Shown here one piece after another: positions 1 to 6,903 of a stretch of DNA of 24,753 nucleotides (position 1 is its first letter; each line of letters begins with the position of its first letter). The notes below the pieces were generated by a model. The model saw nothing but the letters and a program-made list of their open reading frames with translations. It made no database searches and had not been told where the DNA came from. Both the position numbers and the translations under genes were made by a program. Origin of the DNA: Planctomycetaceae bacterium (GTDB taxonomy: Bacteria; Planctomycetota; Planctomycetia; Pirellulales; Thermoguttaceae); assembly GCA_031282385.1 (NCBI GenBank), contig JAITDV010000122.1, positions 1-24,753 on the forward strand, in the 5' to 3' direction.

Positions 1-1
1 G

Positions 2-1024
2 ACGTCAGAGTTTCCTTCGCCGGGCGAGATTCAAGTTGCGTCGGACGCGTTGAAAAATAAACTTATTGAGGTGATTGAATCGAATCATTGGATTGAGACA
101 ATTTGCGGCGAAGACACAACATCCGATCAACGCGGATATTTACGGCTTCATTTGCGAAAACTTATAACGCCGCCGCCGATTCCTGACTTATCGCATACTC
201 AAGCTGAAGTTCGCCCGTTGGTTTTAATGTTAGTTACGGCGGTTACTACGGCGATTGGATTGATTCTTGGCAGTGGCGTTGTCAAGTTGGTTGGGATTTC
301 GAGTGAGACAGGTTTGGTGTTGGGTTCGGTTTTGGGCGCGGTCTTTGGTGTTTTTTCTGTGATGTTTTTGGCAACTCATGAGAAATTGCGTAATTGGTTT
401 CTTTTAGGTCTTGGGCTTGTTTCGGGTGCGGATTTGGCGGTTTTTTGGTTGCGTAATATGTCTTTGGTTACGCGGGGTTCGGTTTTGTCTATTCTTAAAC
501 GTTTTGTTTTTTATGGCGGGCTTGCGTTGATTGCGTGTGTCTCAAAACGCAAAAAGATTTTTAACCGCGACAACTACAGGAAAGAAATCGAAGCGATAAT
601 CGAACAATGGCTTCGTGTCGTGTTAGCGGTTTTTGCTGTGTTGACGTACAAGATAAATTCTCTTGAGCAGAATCCGTTTAATCGTTATGCGGAAGACAAG
701 GACAAGTTGAATACTGTTGTATCGATTGTAAAAAAGCTGAAAAGAGTTGATTCAAGAGATACGAATATTACTATTGATGAGTTGGTGCAGGAGTTGGAAT
801 CGTGCGGGTTTGAAGTTGAGGGTGAAGCGGTGAACGTGGATTCTTGTAACGATAATTCTGTTTGGGCAACAGACAATGAAGAGCTTATTTGGGACGAAAC
901 GCAAAATAAATTTTATAGTGCAATTGGAATCATACGTAACGGCGACAAGTTTCAAATTGTTGAGGAACCGATAATTCGTAACGAAATTGTAGAAAGAAAA
1001 GGGATCGCAAGAAAAAAACGTTAA
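2..1024 (+). CDS. Multi-pass membrane protein of unknown function, 5' end outside the window
   Basis: The frame is open to the left edge of the window with no stop, so the gene is probably cut by the edge. A TTG at 50 is the first possible start inside but is not convincing. Numbered from that TTG, there are four hydrophobic segments at about residues 56-76, 86-108, 115-134 and 150-165. A soluble charged region follows, with an amphipathic helix near 178-200 and an acidic stretch rich in Asp, Glu and Asn near 240-285. The protein ends in a basic tail (RKGIARKKR). I do not recognise a family, and no catalytic motif is visible. The tail of the gene is A-rich compared with its G/T-rich membrane region. 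The next gene, a permease, is 528 bp away, so a shared operon is not supported. It is clearly coding by length and composition; the function is unknown. Confidence 0.72.
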   Translation, partial: TSEFPSPGEIQVASDALKNKLIEVIESNHWIETICGEDTTSDQRGYLRLHLRKLITPPPIPDLSHTQAEVRPLVLMLVTAVTTAIGLILGSGVVKLVGISSETGLVLGSVLGAVFGVFSVMFLATHEKLRNWFLLGLGLVSGADLAVFWLRNMSLVTRGSVLSILKRFVFYGGLALIACVSKRKKIFNRDNYRKEIEAIIEQWLRVVLAVFAVLTYKINSLEQNPFNRYAEDKDKLNTVVSIVKKLKRVDSRDTNITIDELVQELESCGFEVEGEAVNVDSCNDNSVWATDNEELIWDETQNKFYSAIGIIRNGDKFQIVEEPIIRNEIVERKGIARKKR

Positions 1025-1552
1025 GTTGCTGTTTAGAGGTTTATACTGCTCATACTTTACTTTCCGTAATATTTCAGTGAAATTAGTGTTTTGAGTTAAT
1101 TAATAGCTCATGTTACACAGGGGCTAGATATCAGTTTTTCCTTCGCCCCTTTATGGGCAACGCATAACAACCCGCCGTTTTGCGGTGGGTTGTTAAGCAA
1201 TGCCCCTTGTATTTTTAGGTTAGAGAAAAGGTCTATTAGAGCCGTTCGGAAAATTATGTTGTTCCTCGCGGATTTATTGGGCTTGGGTAACAGAATTTTT
1301 GACGATAATAAACATACGACTGAATAGATACTAAAATTTGCCAATGTATTTCACCCTGAAAGTTGCAATACATAACAACCCGCTACAACGCAACGGGAAA
1401 TGACTCCAACAAAAAGCCGCCCTGTAACAGACATGCCAGAAATTTGTTACAACATTATTACATTACTGTATTACATTACTGTCCCGCCTTGTCCTTTCAG
1501 AGCTAAAACTGCATTGCCAAAATTTTATACTCTCAACTAAATAGCTACTATT
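1025..1552. other. Non-coding spacer with hairpin and repeat ends
   Basis: No convincing gene is present. The stretch holds the hairpin/repeat at 1154-1235, a degenerate CTGAATAGTTAC-type motif at 1320-1331 (CTGAATAGATAC) and a weaker one at 1537-1548 just before the next start codon. The word CATAACAACCCGC occurs twice, near 1163 and 1374. A small minus-strand ORF here appears only because it reads through the repeat; a similar peptide (DLFSNLKI) arises from the related repeat near 9030. Confidence 0.6.
1154..1235 (+). repeat. Hairpin joined to the right end of the dispersed element family
   Basis: The arms 1166-1177 (AACAACCCGCCG) and 1183-1194 (CGGTGGGTTGTT) pair with one G-T wobble around the loop TTTTG. 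The pairing extends imperfectly outward to GGGCA at 1155 and TGCCCC at 1201. The 28 bases at 1208-1235, ending GGTTAGAGAAAAGGTCTA, are identical to 9013-9040, the right end of the element at 8862-9040. The left half does not resemble that element, so this is either a divergent family member or a remnant with a different internal hairpin. Confidence 0.65.
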
Positions 1553-2398
1553 ATGTTACAAAAATTAATTACTTGGATTGATTCTTTCGATGATTACGTG
1601 AATCCGCTTATTGTTCGTGAGATGCGTAGGCTTAGCAAGACTTATGAAATGTTTTTTTTTATTTCGTTTTGGTTGACGGTGTATTCAATAATTTTTTTTG
1701 CGGCGTTTTTTAATGATGTTAGTACGAATATTTTATTAGAAGTATTTTCGGTAATTTGTGGTATCATTTGGATTATTGCGATTTTGTCAGGTTTTCTCAA
1801 TTATCAGTCAATAATAGAAAATACTCGGAGAGATGAAACATTATTTCTAACTGGTTTGTCGTCTCGCCAACATCTACACGGGTATTGGGGGATGTCGATT
1901 CTTTGGTCGCTGTTTTTTATTTCATTTTCGATACCGTCGTTGATTGGATTGGTATTAATTACAAATTCACATTATTTATTTTTAATTCCTTTGGAAGTAT
2001 TTTTATCGTCGCAATGTATTACTTTGTTTTGTTTGTCAATTTTGGCACAATCCACATCCGCAGGAATTAAACATGTATTTACTGCCAAAGAGAGCTTTCT
2101 TAGTGTTATTGTTTTTATTTTTTCTATGGTATGTTTTCAGTTTCCATTTATTATTATTTCTTTTCCGCAATTAAATGTTCTGTCGTATTTCAAAGAATTC
2201 GGTTTCTTTTCAATTTTTGTCCAACTTCCAATTGCACAAATTATCATTGCAATGGTTGCCTATAAATTGAGCTTGCGGGGGTTCAAGACAAATTACAGAC
2301 CAAGATTTAAAGAAATTTTCTACAATTGCGGCGTTTACTTTTTAACCAACATAATATTGACAGCAATTCATGTCATCATCTTATTGACATTGTTCTGA
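1553..2398 (+). CDS. ABC-2-like transporter permease subunit
   Basis: This 281-residue protein is almost entirely hydrophobic, with about seven membrane segments near residues 33-53, 61-81, 113-135, 141-165, 181-204, 218-238 and 258-280. It begins with a short cytoplasmic leader containing NPLIVREMRR (17-26). That resembles the 'NP-(I/V)-(L/V)-x-(K/R)-E-(L/M)-R' opening of ABC-2-type permeases in planctomycetes. A loop with NTRRDETLFLTGLSS (90-104) lies between segments 2 and 3. No ATP-binding subunit is adjacent in the window, so the partner would be encoded elsewhere. The ATG at 1553 is the first in-frame start; no clear Shine-Dalgarno site precedes it. The membrane-protein call is firm; the ABC assignment rests on the opening motif and topology only, and the substrate is unknown. 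Confidence 0.6.
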   Translation: MLQKLITWIDSFDDYVNPLIVREMRRLSKTYEMFFFISFWLTVYSIIFFAAFFNDVSTNILLEVFSVICGIIWIIAILSGFLNYQSIIENTRRDETLFLTGLSSRQHLHGYWGMSILWSLFFISFSIPSLIGLVLITNSHYLFLIPLEVFLSSQCITLFCLSILAQSTSAGIKHVFTAKESFLSVIVFIFSMVCFQFPFIIISFPQLNVLSYFKEFGFFSIFVQLPIAQIIIAMVAYKLSLRGFKTNYRPRFKEIFYNCGVYFLTNIILTAIHVIILLTLF

Positions 2399-2426
2399 AC
2401 AATTGCGGTAACAATTCAGCCGTGCG

Positions 2427-2490
2427 TATTTTAAACTGTTCACACTTTAAATTTCCTTAAATTGCGCAACATAAAAGCGTGAACGGTTTA
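2427..2490 (-). repeat. Dispersed intergenic repeat with inverted ends
   Basis: Bases 2427-2455 read on the minus strand are GAAATTTAAAGT...AACAGTTTAAAATA and match 10078-10106 at 26 of 29 positions. Bases 2458-2480 (TAAATTGCGCAAC...AAGCGT) match 10014-10036 and 9058-9080. The left word TAAACTGTTCACAC and the right word GCGTGAACGGTTTA are near-perfect inverted copies, so the unit can fold on itself. Confidence 0.6.
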
Positions 2491-2578
2491 CTAATCCTTA
2501 ACCTCTAAAAAAACATATTACTGAATAGTTGCGAAAAACCAGAAAAACAACACCTTAATAAAATAAACAATTATCGGG

Positions 2579-2700
2579 GTAACTATTCAATTATAGTTTA
2601 CAAGGTACAATTACGTCGTTTTTTCAATGCTGCACGTATTGTTTAGGGGGCTGGAGTGTTTAGACATTTCACGATAAAAAACACATGACTGAATAGTTAC
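2579..2700. repeat. Short element bounded by GTAACTATTCAA / CTGAATAGTTAC
   Basis: GTAACTATTCAA at 2579-2590 and CTGAATAGTTAC at 2689-2700 are inverted copies differing at one position and enclose about 98 bp. The element at 19202-19296 has the same boundary words in the same orientation. The internal sequences do not look alike. This fits a small non-autonomous element, or a recurring inverted-repeat site used by an unknown protein. Confidence 0.5.
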
Positions 2701-2787
2701 TTCAAAATAACCCCTGCCCTTAACCCGCTTCCCTTCCATTCCCTTTCCCCTCTAACCTCTAATTGTTTCCCTCCTTCCTTTAATAAC

Positions 2788-4710
2788 ATGAGTACCTCAA
2801 AATCGAAAGCCAAATACACAGAAACTCAATCCAATTTATCTGAAAATGTTAGCGGTATCCGAGTGATACGCGAATATGTTGATTCTCTTGTTTTTGCGTT
2901 GATTTTAGCGTTTTTTTTCAAGGCTTTTGCGGCGGAGGCGTATCTTATTCCAACCGGTTCAATGGCGCCGACGTTAATGGGACGTCATAAAGATGTGTTT
3001 TGCGAAATGTGCGGCTACCAGTTTCAAGTCAACGCCAGCGAAGAATCCGATGACCAACTCCCTGCACCTCTACTTGATTACGACGGAACACTGTTGCCGT
3101 TGCCGAGGGTTGTCGGCGGTACTTGCCCGCAATGCCGTCATACGATGTATCTTGGCGAGGACAATGTTGATCATAAAAATTACCGCTCTTTCAACGGCGA
3201 CCGTATTTTTGTGAATAAAAGTCAATTTGATTTTAGTAATCCGCGGCGTTGGCATGTTACCGTATTTCGTTATCCGGGCAAACCACAAATCAACTATATC
3301 AAACGACTTGTCGGTTTGGAAAATGAAACCGTGCGAATTGAACATGGAGATATTTTTGTCAAAAAAGATGGCAACACAGAATTTGAAATACAACGTAAAC
3401 CATTGCCGCAACTTCTTGCAATGCTCCGTATAATTGATGATAACAATTATGTTTTGCCCGAGTTGCATGATGTTGGCTGGTTTGACAAGTGGAATAATAG
3501 CCCGTCAGGAAAATGGAAAAGATCGGAAGATTTCAAATCGTTCTCAATTGACACAAACGAAACCAATTCCAATAACTCCGCTAACTCCGCTCAACCAAAT
3601 TCGCCCGCAACCAACACCCATAGTAATTCTGAACATTGGCTGGAGTTTTCTAATATTGTTCCGACGTCGGACGATTGGTTTTTTCTTAAACAACAGCGTT
3701 TGCCCAACACCCCGCAAGCAGCGACAAATCCGCAACTTGTTACAGATTTTCTGAGTTACAATAGCGGTATTCTCCGGTTTCCCGATAGAACAGGAGCAAT
3801 TCGGCTGGAACCCGAAATATTTTTTCCAATAATCACACGAAACGGTAAATCACGCAACGAACATTTTTGCCGTCAAAGTACAAACGGGTTGGGGTTGAAT
3901 TGGGTTGGCGATCTTGCGGTATCAGTCAAGTTAAAAGTGCAAAAAACTCAAGGTACATTTGCGTTATCGCTTGTTAAAGGCGGCATAATTTTCAAGTGCG
4001 AAATTGATCTGGCTACAGGTACGGCAACAGTTGCAATTGACGGACACGAAAATCTGTTTGAACCTGCAACCGCCCAAACTCCAGTTAAATCAAAAGGCAA
4101 TTATAAAATTATGTTTTGTAATATTGATGAAGAATTGCGATTAATTATTGACGGCAAAGAAATAAATTTCGGAACAAAAAACCGCTACGATAGACTTTGC
4201 ATCGCGAATAAAAATAATCCATTAAGCCGTAACAGACAACCAACTCTACGCGACGTAAAACCGGTTGGAATTGGGGTGAAGGATTCGGCGGTTGTGATTG
4301 AGGATATTAAGGTTTGGCGTGATATGTATTATATTGCGTGTGATGAAGTTAATCGTTCTAATTGCGATTTGCTTGATTCGCCGCTTAACTATGTCCGCAA
4401 CGCATACACGGTCGAAGAAATAGAACGCGCAGTCAATAGATTTTTTGCTAATCCCGATTATTGGAAATTGCTCGGTCAAACGCGGCAAGTTGAATTTCAA
4501 TTGAAACGGGATCAATTTCTAATGTTGGGAGACAACAGCGCAAAAAGTAAAGACAGCCGACTTTGGACAGAAGATCGGATTCCGCATTATGTTGAGCGGA
4601 ATATGTTGATAGGCGAGGCAATGTATGTTTATTGGCCGCACGGTTTAAGATTATTCGGATCAAGTTGGGCAATTATTCCGAATTTCAAAAAAATACGAAG
4701 AATACGTTAG
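2788..4710 (+). CDS. lepB: Signal peptidase I, planctomycete-type with long insert
   Basis: This 640-residue membrane-bound serine protease removes signal peptides from exported proteins. One N-terminal membrane helix (about 32-50) is followed by the catalytic Ser box IPTGSMAPTLMG, with Ser58. Next come two Cys pairs, C72/C75 and C113/C116, that resemble a zinc ribbon. GDRIFVNK (about 137-144) follows, then the catalytic Lys box INYIKRLVG with Lys172. About 380 residues are then inserted, part of which (roughly 370-460) looks like a beta-sandwich of LamG type. The final box LMLGDNSAKSKDSRLW is at about 577-592. Ordinary bacterial signal peptidases are 200-350 residues; this extended form with the Cys pairs is what I know from planctomycetes. 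The ATG at 2788 follows a C/T-rich leader with no Shine-Dalgarno site. All catalytic boxes are intact. The segment near 255-280 is Asn/Ser/Pro-rich linker. Confidence 0.93.
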   Translation: MSTSKSKAKYTETQSNLSENVSGIRVIREYVDSLVFALILAFFFKAFAAEAYLIPTGSMAPTLMGRHKDVFCEMCGYQFQVNASEESDDQLPAPLLDYDGTLLPLPRVVGGTCPQCRHTMYLGEDNVDHKNYRSFNGDRIFVNKSQFDFSNPRRWHVTVFRYPGKPQINYIKRLVGLENETVRIEHGDIFVKKDGNTEFEIQRKPLPQLLAMLRIIDDNNYVLPELHDVGWFDKWNNSPSGKWKRSEDFKSFSIDTNETNSNNSANSAQPNSPATNTHSNSEHWLEFSNIVPTSDDWFFLKQQRLPNTPQAATNPQLVTDFLSYNSGILRFPDRTGAIRLEPEIFFPIITRNGKSRNEHFCRQSTNGLGLNWVGDLAVSVKLKVQKTQGTFALSLVKGGIIFKCEIDLATGTATVAIDGHENLFEPATAQTPVKSKGNYKIMFCNIDEELRLIIDGKEINFGTKNRYDRLCIANKNNPLSRNRQPTLRDVKPVGIGVKDSAVVIEDIKVWRDMYYIACDEVNRSNCDLLDSPLNYVRNAYTVEEIERAVNRFFANPDYWKLLGQTRQVEFQLKRDQFLMLGDNSAKSKDSRLWTEDRIPHYVERNMLIGEAMYVYWPHGLRLFGSSWAIIPNFKKIRRIR

Positions 4711-4908
4711 TAGCTTGGTATCTTTTCACGCAATTTGAATTAGCGGTTAGGAAGGTTGTTATTTTGTATCATTTAATTCAAGTGTGTTTTTTATATTTCG
4801 GGATTAACATGTTATCCTGACTTTGTATTCCATAAAGAAGCATCAATTCCGTCCATTCCCCCCCTTCCCTTGTCTCTCTATTTCTTTTTCCTTAATTTGA
4901 AAACCTTT
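4711..4908. other. Short spacer before the thioesterase
   Basis: No gene is visible in these 198 bp. It ends in a C/T-rich tract, like the leader of the signal peptidase gene. Confidence 0.4.
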
Positions 4909-5331
4909 ATGTATAAAATTTATTCTTATCGAGTGAAAGTGTCAGCGTCTGATGTTGATGTTAATGGTCATGCGAATAATGTTTGTCATGTACGTTGGAT
5001 GAATTCGGCAGCGGTGGAACATTCGCGTGCCAACGGTTGGTCTCCGGAGCGTTATGTTGAGCTTGGTTCAACATGGTTTGCAAGACGTCATACGATTGAT
5101 TATCTGGCGCCGGCAATGGAAGGCGACGAATTGGATATTCAGACGTGGGTGTGTGAATGGAAGGTAATAAGGTCTGTCAGAAAATATCGTTTTATAAGAA
5201 TTTCAGACGGTATAATAATTGCGGAAGCGGAAACGTTGTGGGCGTTTGTCAACCTGAAAACCGGACGCCCAACAAAAATCCCGACTGAAGTTTCAGATTG
5301 TTTTTTTGTTACCGATAGTCCAAAACCGTAA
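4909..5331 (+). CDS. Hotdog-fold acyl-CoA/ACP thioesterase (4HBT/YbgC-like)
   Basis: This 140-residue protein fits the single hotdog domain of the 4HBT family, which hydrolyses acyl thioesters. The family opening is visible: a beta strand (YRVKVSASDVDVNGHANNV), where the Asp and the Gly-His-Ala-Asn-Asn segment match the 'D-x-x-G-H-V-N-N' catalytic region, then VRWMNSAAVEH on the long hotdog helix. Later strands include RHTIDYLAPAMEGDELDIQTWV and AEAETLWAFVNLKTGRPTKIP. The ATG at 4909 is preferred over the TTG at 4870 because the domain begins directly there and the extra 13 residues are hydrophobic leader-like translation of a T-rich stretch. It heads the plus-strand block with ketosynthase, ACP and ketoreductase, so it may release the finished chain from the carrier protein. 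A dehydratase role is possible, since the fold is shared. The stop codon overlaps a GTAACTATTCAG repeat word. Confidence 0.85.
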   Translation: MYKIYSYRVKVSASDVDVNGHANNVCHVRWMNSAAVEHSRANGWSPERYVELGSTWFARRHTIDYLAPAMEGDELDIQTWVCEWKVIRSVRKYRFIRISDGIIIAEAETLWAFVNLKTGRPTKIPTEVSDCFFVTDSPKP

Positions 5332-5339
5332 CTATTCAG
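5328..5339. repeat. Copy of the GTAACTATTCAG word
   Basis: The word GTAACTATTCAG overlaps the stop codon of the thioesterase gene. The same 12-mer or its complement recurs at 2579, 2689, 19202 and 19285, with looser copies at 1320 and 2521. Confidence 0.5.
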
Positions 5340-5437
5340 CTACGTAATTCAATTGTCTTGGGGAAAAGGGGTTAGGGAATAGGAATGAAGCAGACAAAAA
5401 CACTGCGTTTCAAAGTAAACAACCCTTGTGAACTTCT

Positions 5438-5465
5438 AAAAACTCCTTTTGTCCACGAATTTTCA
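5438..5465 (+). repeat. Dispersed repeat containing TTTTGTCCACGAATTTTCA
   Basis: The 28 bases at 5438-5465 match 7982-8009 at 27 positions. Both copies are followed 10-30 bases later by TTTGTGT(A/C)AATT. Each copy lies shortly after the stop codon of a gene in the acyl locus (thioesterase, FkbM methyltransferase). Confidence 0.65.
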
Positions 5466-5623
5466 GGAATTAAATAATTTGTGTAAATTTATGGATAGAA
5501 TAAATTTATTGTCTAAACTTGTCAATCCTAAAAATTGATAATTCTGCCAAAAATAGATTTTTAGAAGTTGCCCTTTATGATATTTTCTGCGATTGTGTTT
5601 TTGTTGTATTTTTTTTGTACCGT

Positions 5624-5651
5624 TTGACAAGAGGAAAATACGTGGTAGAAT
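5624..5651 (+). promoter_or_regulatory. Candidate sigma70-type promoter for the C45 acyltransferase gene
   Basis: A perfect TTGACA (5624-5629) is followed after 16 bases by TAGAAT (5646-5651), one mismatch from TATAAT. This would start transcription about 105 bp upstream of the ATG at 5764, giving a long leader. It suggests the downstream genes can be transcribed independently of the thioesterase. Confidence 0.5.
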
Positions 5652-5763
5652 TAGTTTGCGTTTTTTGATAATTTAGAATAGTTTACAAGAAATTGTAATA
5701 TTGAGTTAAATTACTAGATTGCGAGTTTGTGCAATGTACTTTTTGTGAAACCAGCGAATTTGT

Positions 5764-6816
5764 ATGGAAATATTTTCGAGTTTGTTGTGTGGTGAATTTT
5801 CAATTCCGATTTATGAGTTGCGGGGAGTGCCTTATGAAATTGGTCGTGAATATGGGTTGCGTGATGCGGATAATATATGTCGTGTTTTATCGCATTATGT
5901 AGATGTTTCCGGTTGGTTTGGGAGTTCGTTGGTGGATGTTGGCAAACTTGAGATTGCGGCGGAAGAATTTTGGGGATTGGATGGTTTGTCGGAAATTAGC
6001 GGAATGTCGGCAGGTGCTGGAGTTCCGGTTGAGTGTCTGATTTATCATAATCTTCAAAAATATGCGGTTGGAGCTTGTACGCATTTTGCGGGAGAATTTG
6101 GTGTTGCGGGGTGTTTTTATCATGGTGCGAATATAGATGTTCCAGCGTTTTTGATTTTGCGTGATTCGTTGACGTTTCATATTCAGCGGCGTTTAGTAAA
6201 TGACGCAATACCATATATTATTCCAGGCATGGCAGGAATTTTGTTTGGGATATGCGGTTTCAACGCTTGCGGACTTATGGCGTCAAGTTCAATGCTTGTT
6301 GATGTACCGCAACCGAAACGTGTTACGGGAATGTTTCATGGAAGGATAATTTGCGGGTTGTTAGGGAGTTGTGGCAGTATTGAAGAGGCGGTGCGGTATC
6401 TTTCGGAGATTAAGGGTTGGGGCGGTTGGTCGGTGATGGTTTCTTCGCCGAAGGAAAGGCGGGTGATTTACGCAGAGTATCACGAGGACAAAGTAATTAT
6501 CGATACGAAAAATAATCGTTTTATTTGTAGTAATCATTCGCAATTATTCCCGACGGACGGCATTATTATTCCTGATCATTCGCGGTTACGTTATGAGCGT
6601 TTGAAAGAGTTGTTGTTAGGTGACGGCAATTCTGCCAAGCCAGAGTTAGCGCTTTTTGATAAATTCAACCCAATCAAAAAAAATGAATCAAAATTCAGAA
6701 CTATGAACACAGTTTTCAGAACCGACCACGTAGTTTCAATTTTAGCCGACAACGCCGGAAAATATTACTTCGCACTATCAAAAGACGCCGAACAAAAAAT
6801 TTGGAAAATAATATAA
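5764..6816 (+). CDS. C45-family Ntn hydrolase / acyltransferase (AAT, isopenicillin-N acyltransferase-like)
   Basis: This 350-residue protein has the features of the C45 (acyl-CoA:6-aminopenicillanic acid acyltransferase) family, which self-cleaves before a Cys and then transfers or hydrolyses amide-linked acyl groups. The opening IPIYELRGVPYEIGREYG (14-31) is the family's N-terminal strand and G-x-x-Y-x-I-G motif. The segment GLSEISGMSAGAGVP (74-88) is the 'E-x-x-G-I-A-x-G' helix. The predicted nucleophile is Cys105 in GACTHFA, followed by HGANID (120-125), matching the G-x-N-x-D motif. Then comes GFNACGLMASSSML, matching G-x-N-x-x-G-L. The C-terminal 60 residues (about 290-350) change to A/C-rich codons. 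Its N-terminal 170 residues are clearly related to the last 300 residues of the ketosynthase fusion at 11506-15414, where the Cys is lost. An acyltransfer step onto an amine is the inferred role; the substrate is unknown. No Shine-Dalgarno site precedes the ATG. Confidence 0.8.
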   Translation: MEIFSSLLCGEFSIPIYELRGVPYEIGREYGLRDADNICRVLSHYVDVSGWFGSSLVDVGKLEIAAEEFWGLDGLSEISGMSAGAGVPVECLIYHNLQKYAVGACTHFAGEFGVAGCFYHGANIDVPAFLILRDSLTFHIQRRLVNDAIPYIIPGMAGILFGICGFNACGLMASSSMLVDVPQPKRVTGMFHGRIICGLLGSCGSIEEAVRYLSEIKGWGGWSVMVSSPKERRVIYAEYHEDKVIIDTKNNRFICSNHSQLFPTDGIIIPDHSRLRYERLKELLLGDGNSAKPELALFDKFNPIKKNESKFRTMNTVFRTDHVVSILADNAGKYYFALSKDAEQKIWKII

Positions 6817-6852
6817 ATTTCTATAAAAATTATAGATCACTAGAAATTTATA
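6812..6852 (+). terminator. Perfect inverted repeat over the stop of the C45 gene, possible weak terminator or processing site
   Basis: TATAAATTTCTA (6812-6823) and TAGAAATTTATA (6841-6852) are perfect 12-base inverted copies with a 17-base loop. The left arm contains the stop codon. The stem is AT-only and lacks a T-tract, so efficient termination is doubtful; an RNA-stability role is as likely. Confidence 0.35.
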
Positions 6853-6903
6853 CATAAACGCCTAAAACAAATATCGATAAATAAATTTAATAGGAAATAA
6901 ACA

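Larger units (their letters stand above)
2399..2787. other. Non-coding spacer packed with repeats
   Basis: No gene is visible. It contains the inverted arrangement at 2427-2490, a CTGAATAGTTGC motif at 2521-2532, the 122-bp bounded element at 2579-2700, and a C/T-rich stretch (2705-2780) directly before the signal peptidase start. No good promoter match was found. Confidence 0.6.
5332..5763. other. Spacer with a dispersed repeat and a likely promoter
   Basis: No ORF here resembles a protein. It holds a 28-base repeat at 5438-5465, also present at 7982-8009, and a good sigma70-type promoter at 5624-5651 about 110 bp before the next gene. Confidence 0.6.

Noticed and set aside
1108..1344. Minus-strand 78-residue ORF
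   Set aside because: It exists only because it reads through the repeat; the peptide DLFSNLKI also appears in the ORF across the related repeat near 9030.
4870..4908. N-terminal extension of the thioesterase from a TTG
   Set aside because: It adds a hydrophobic stretch from T-rich leader DNA; the hotdog domain begins at the ATG at 4909.
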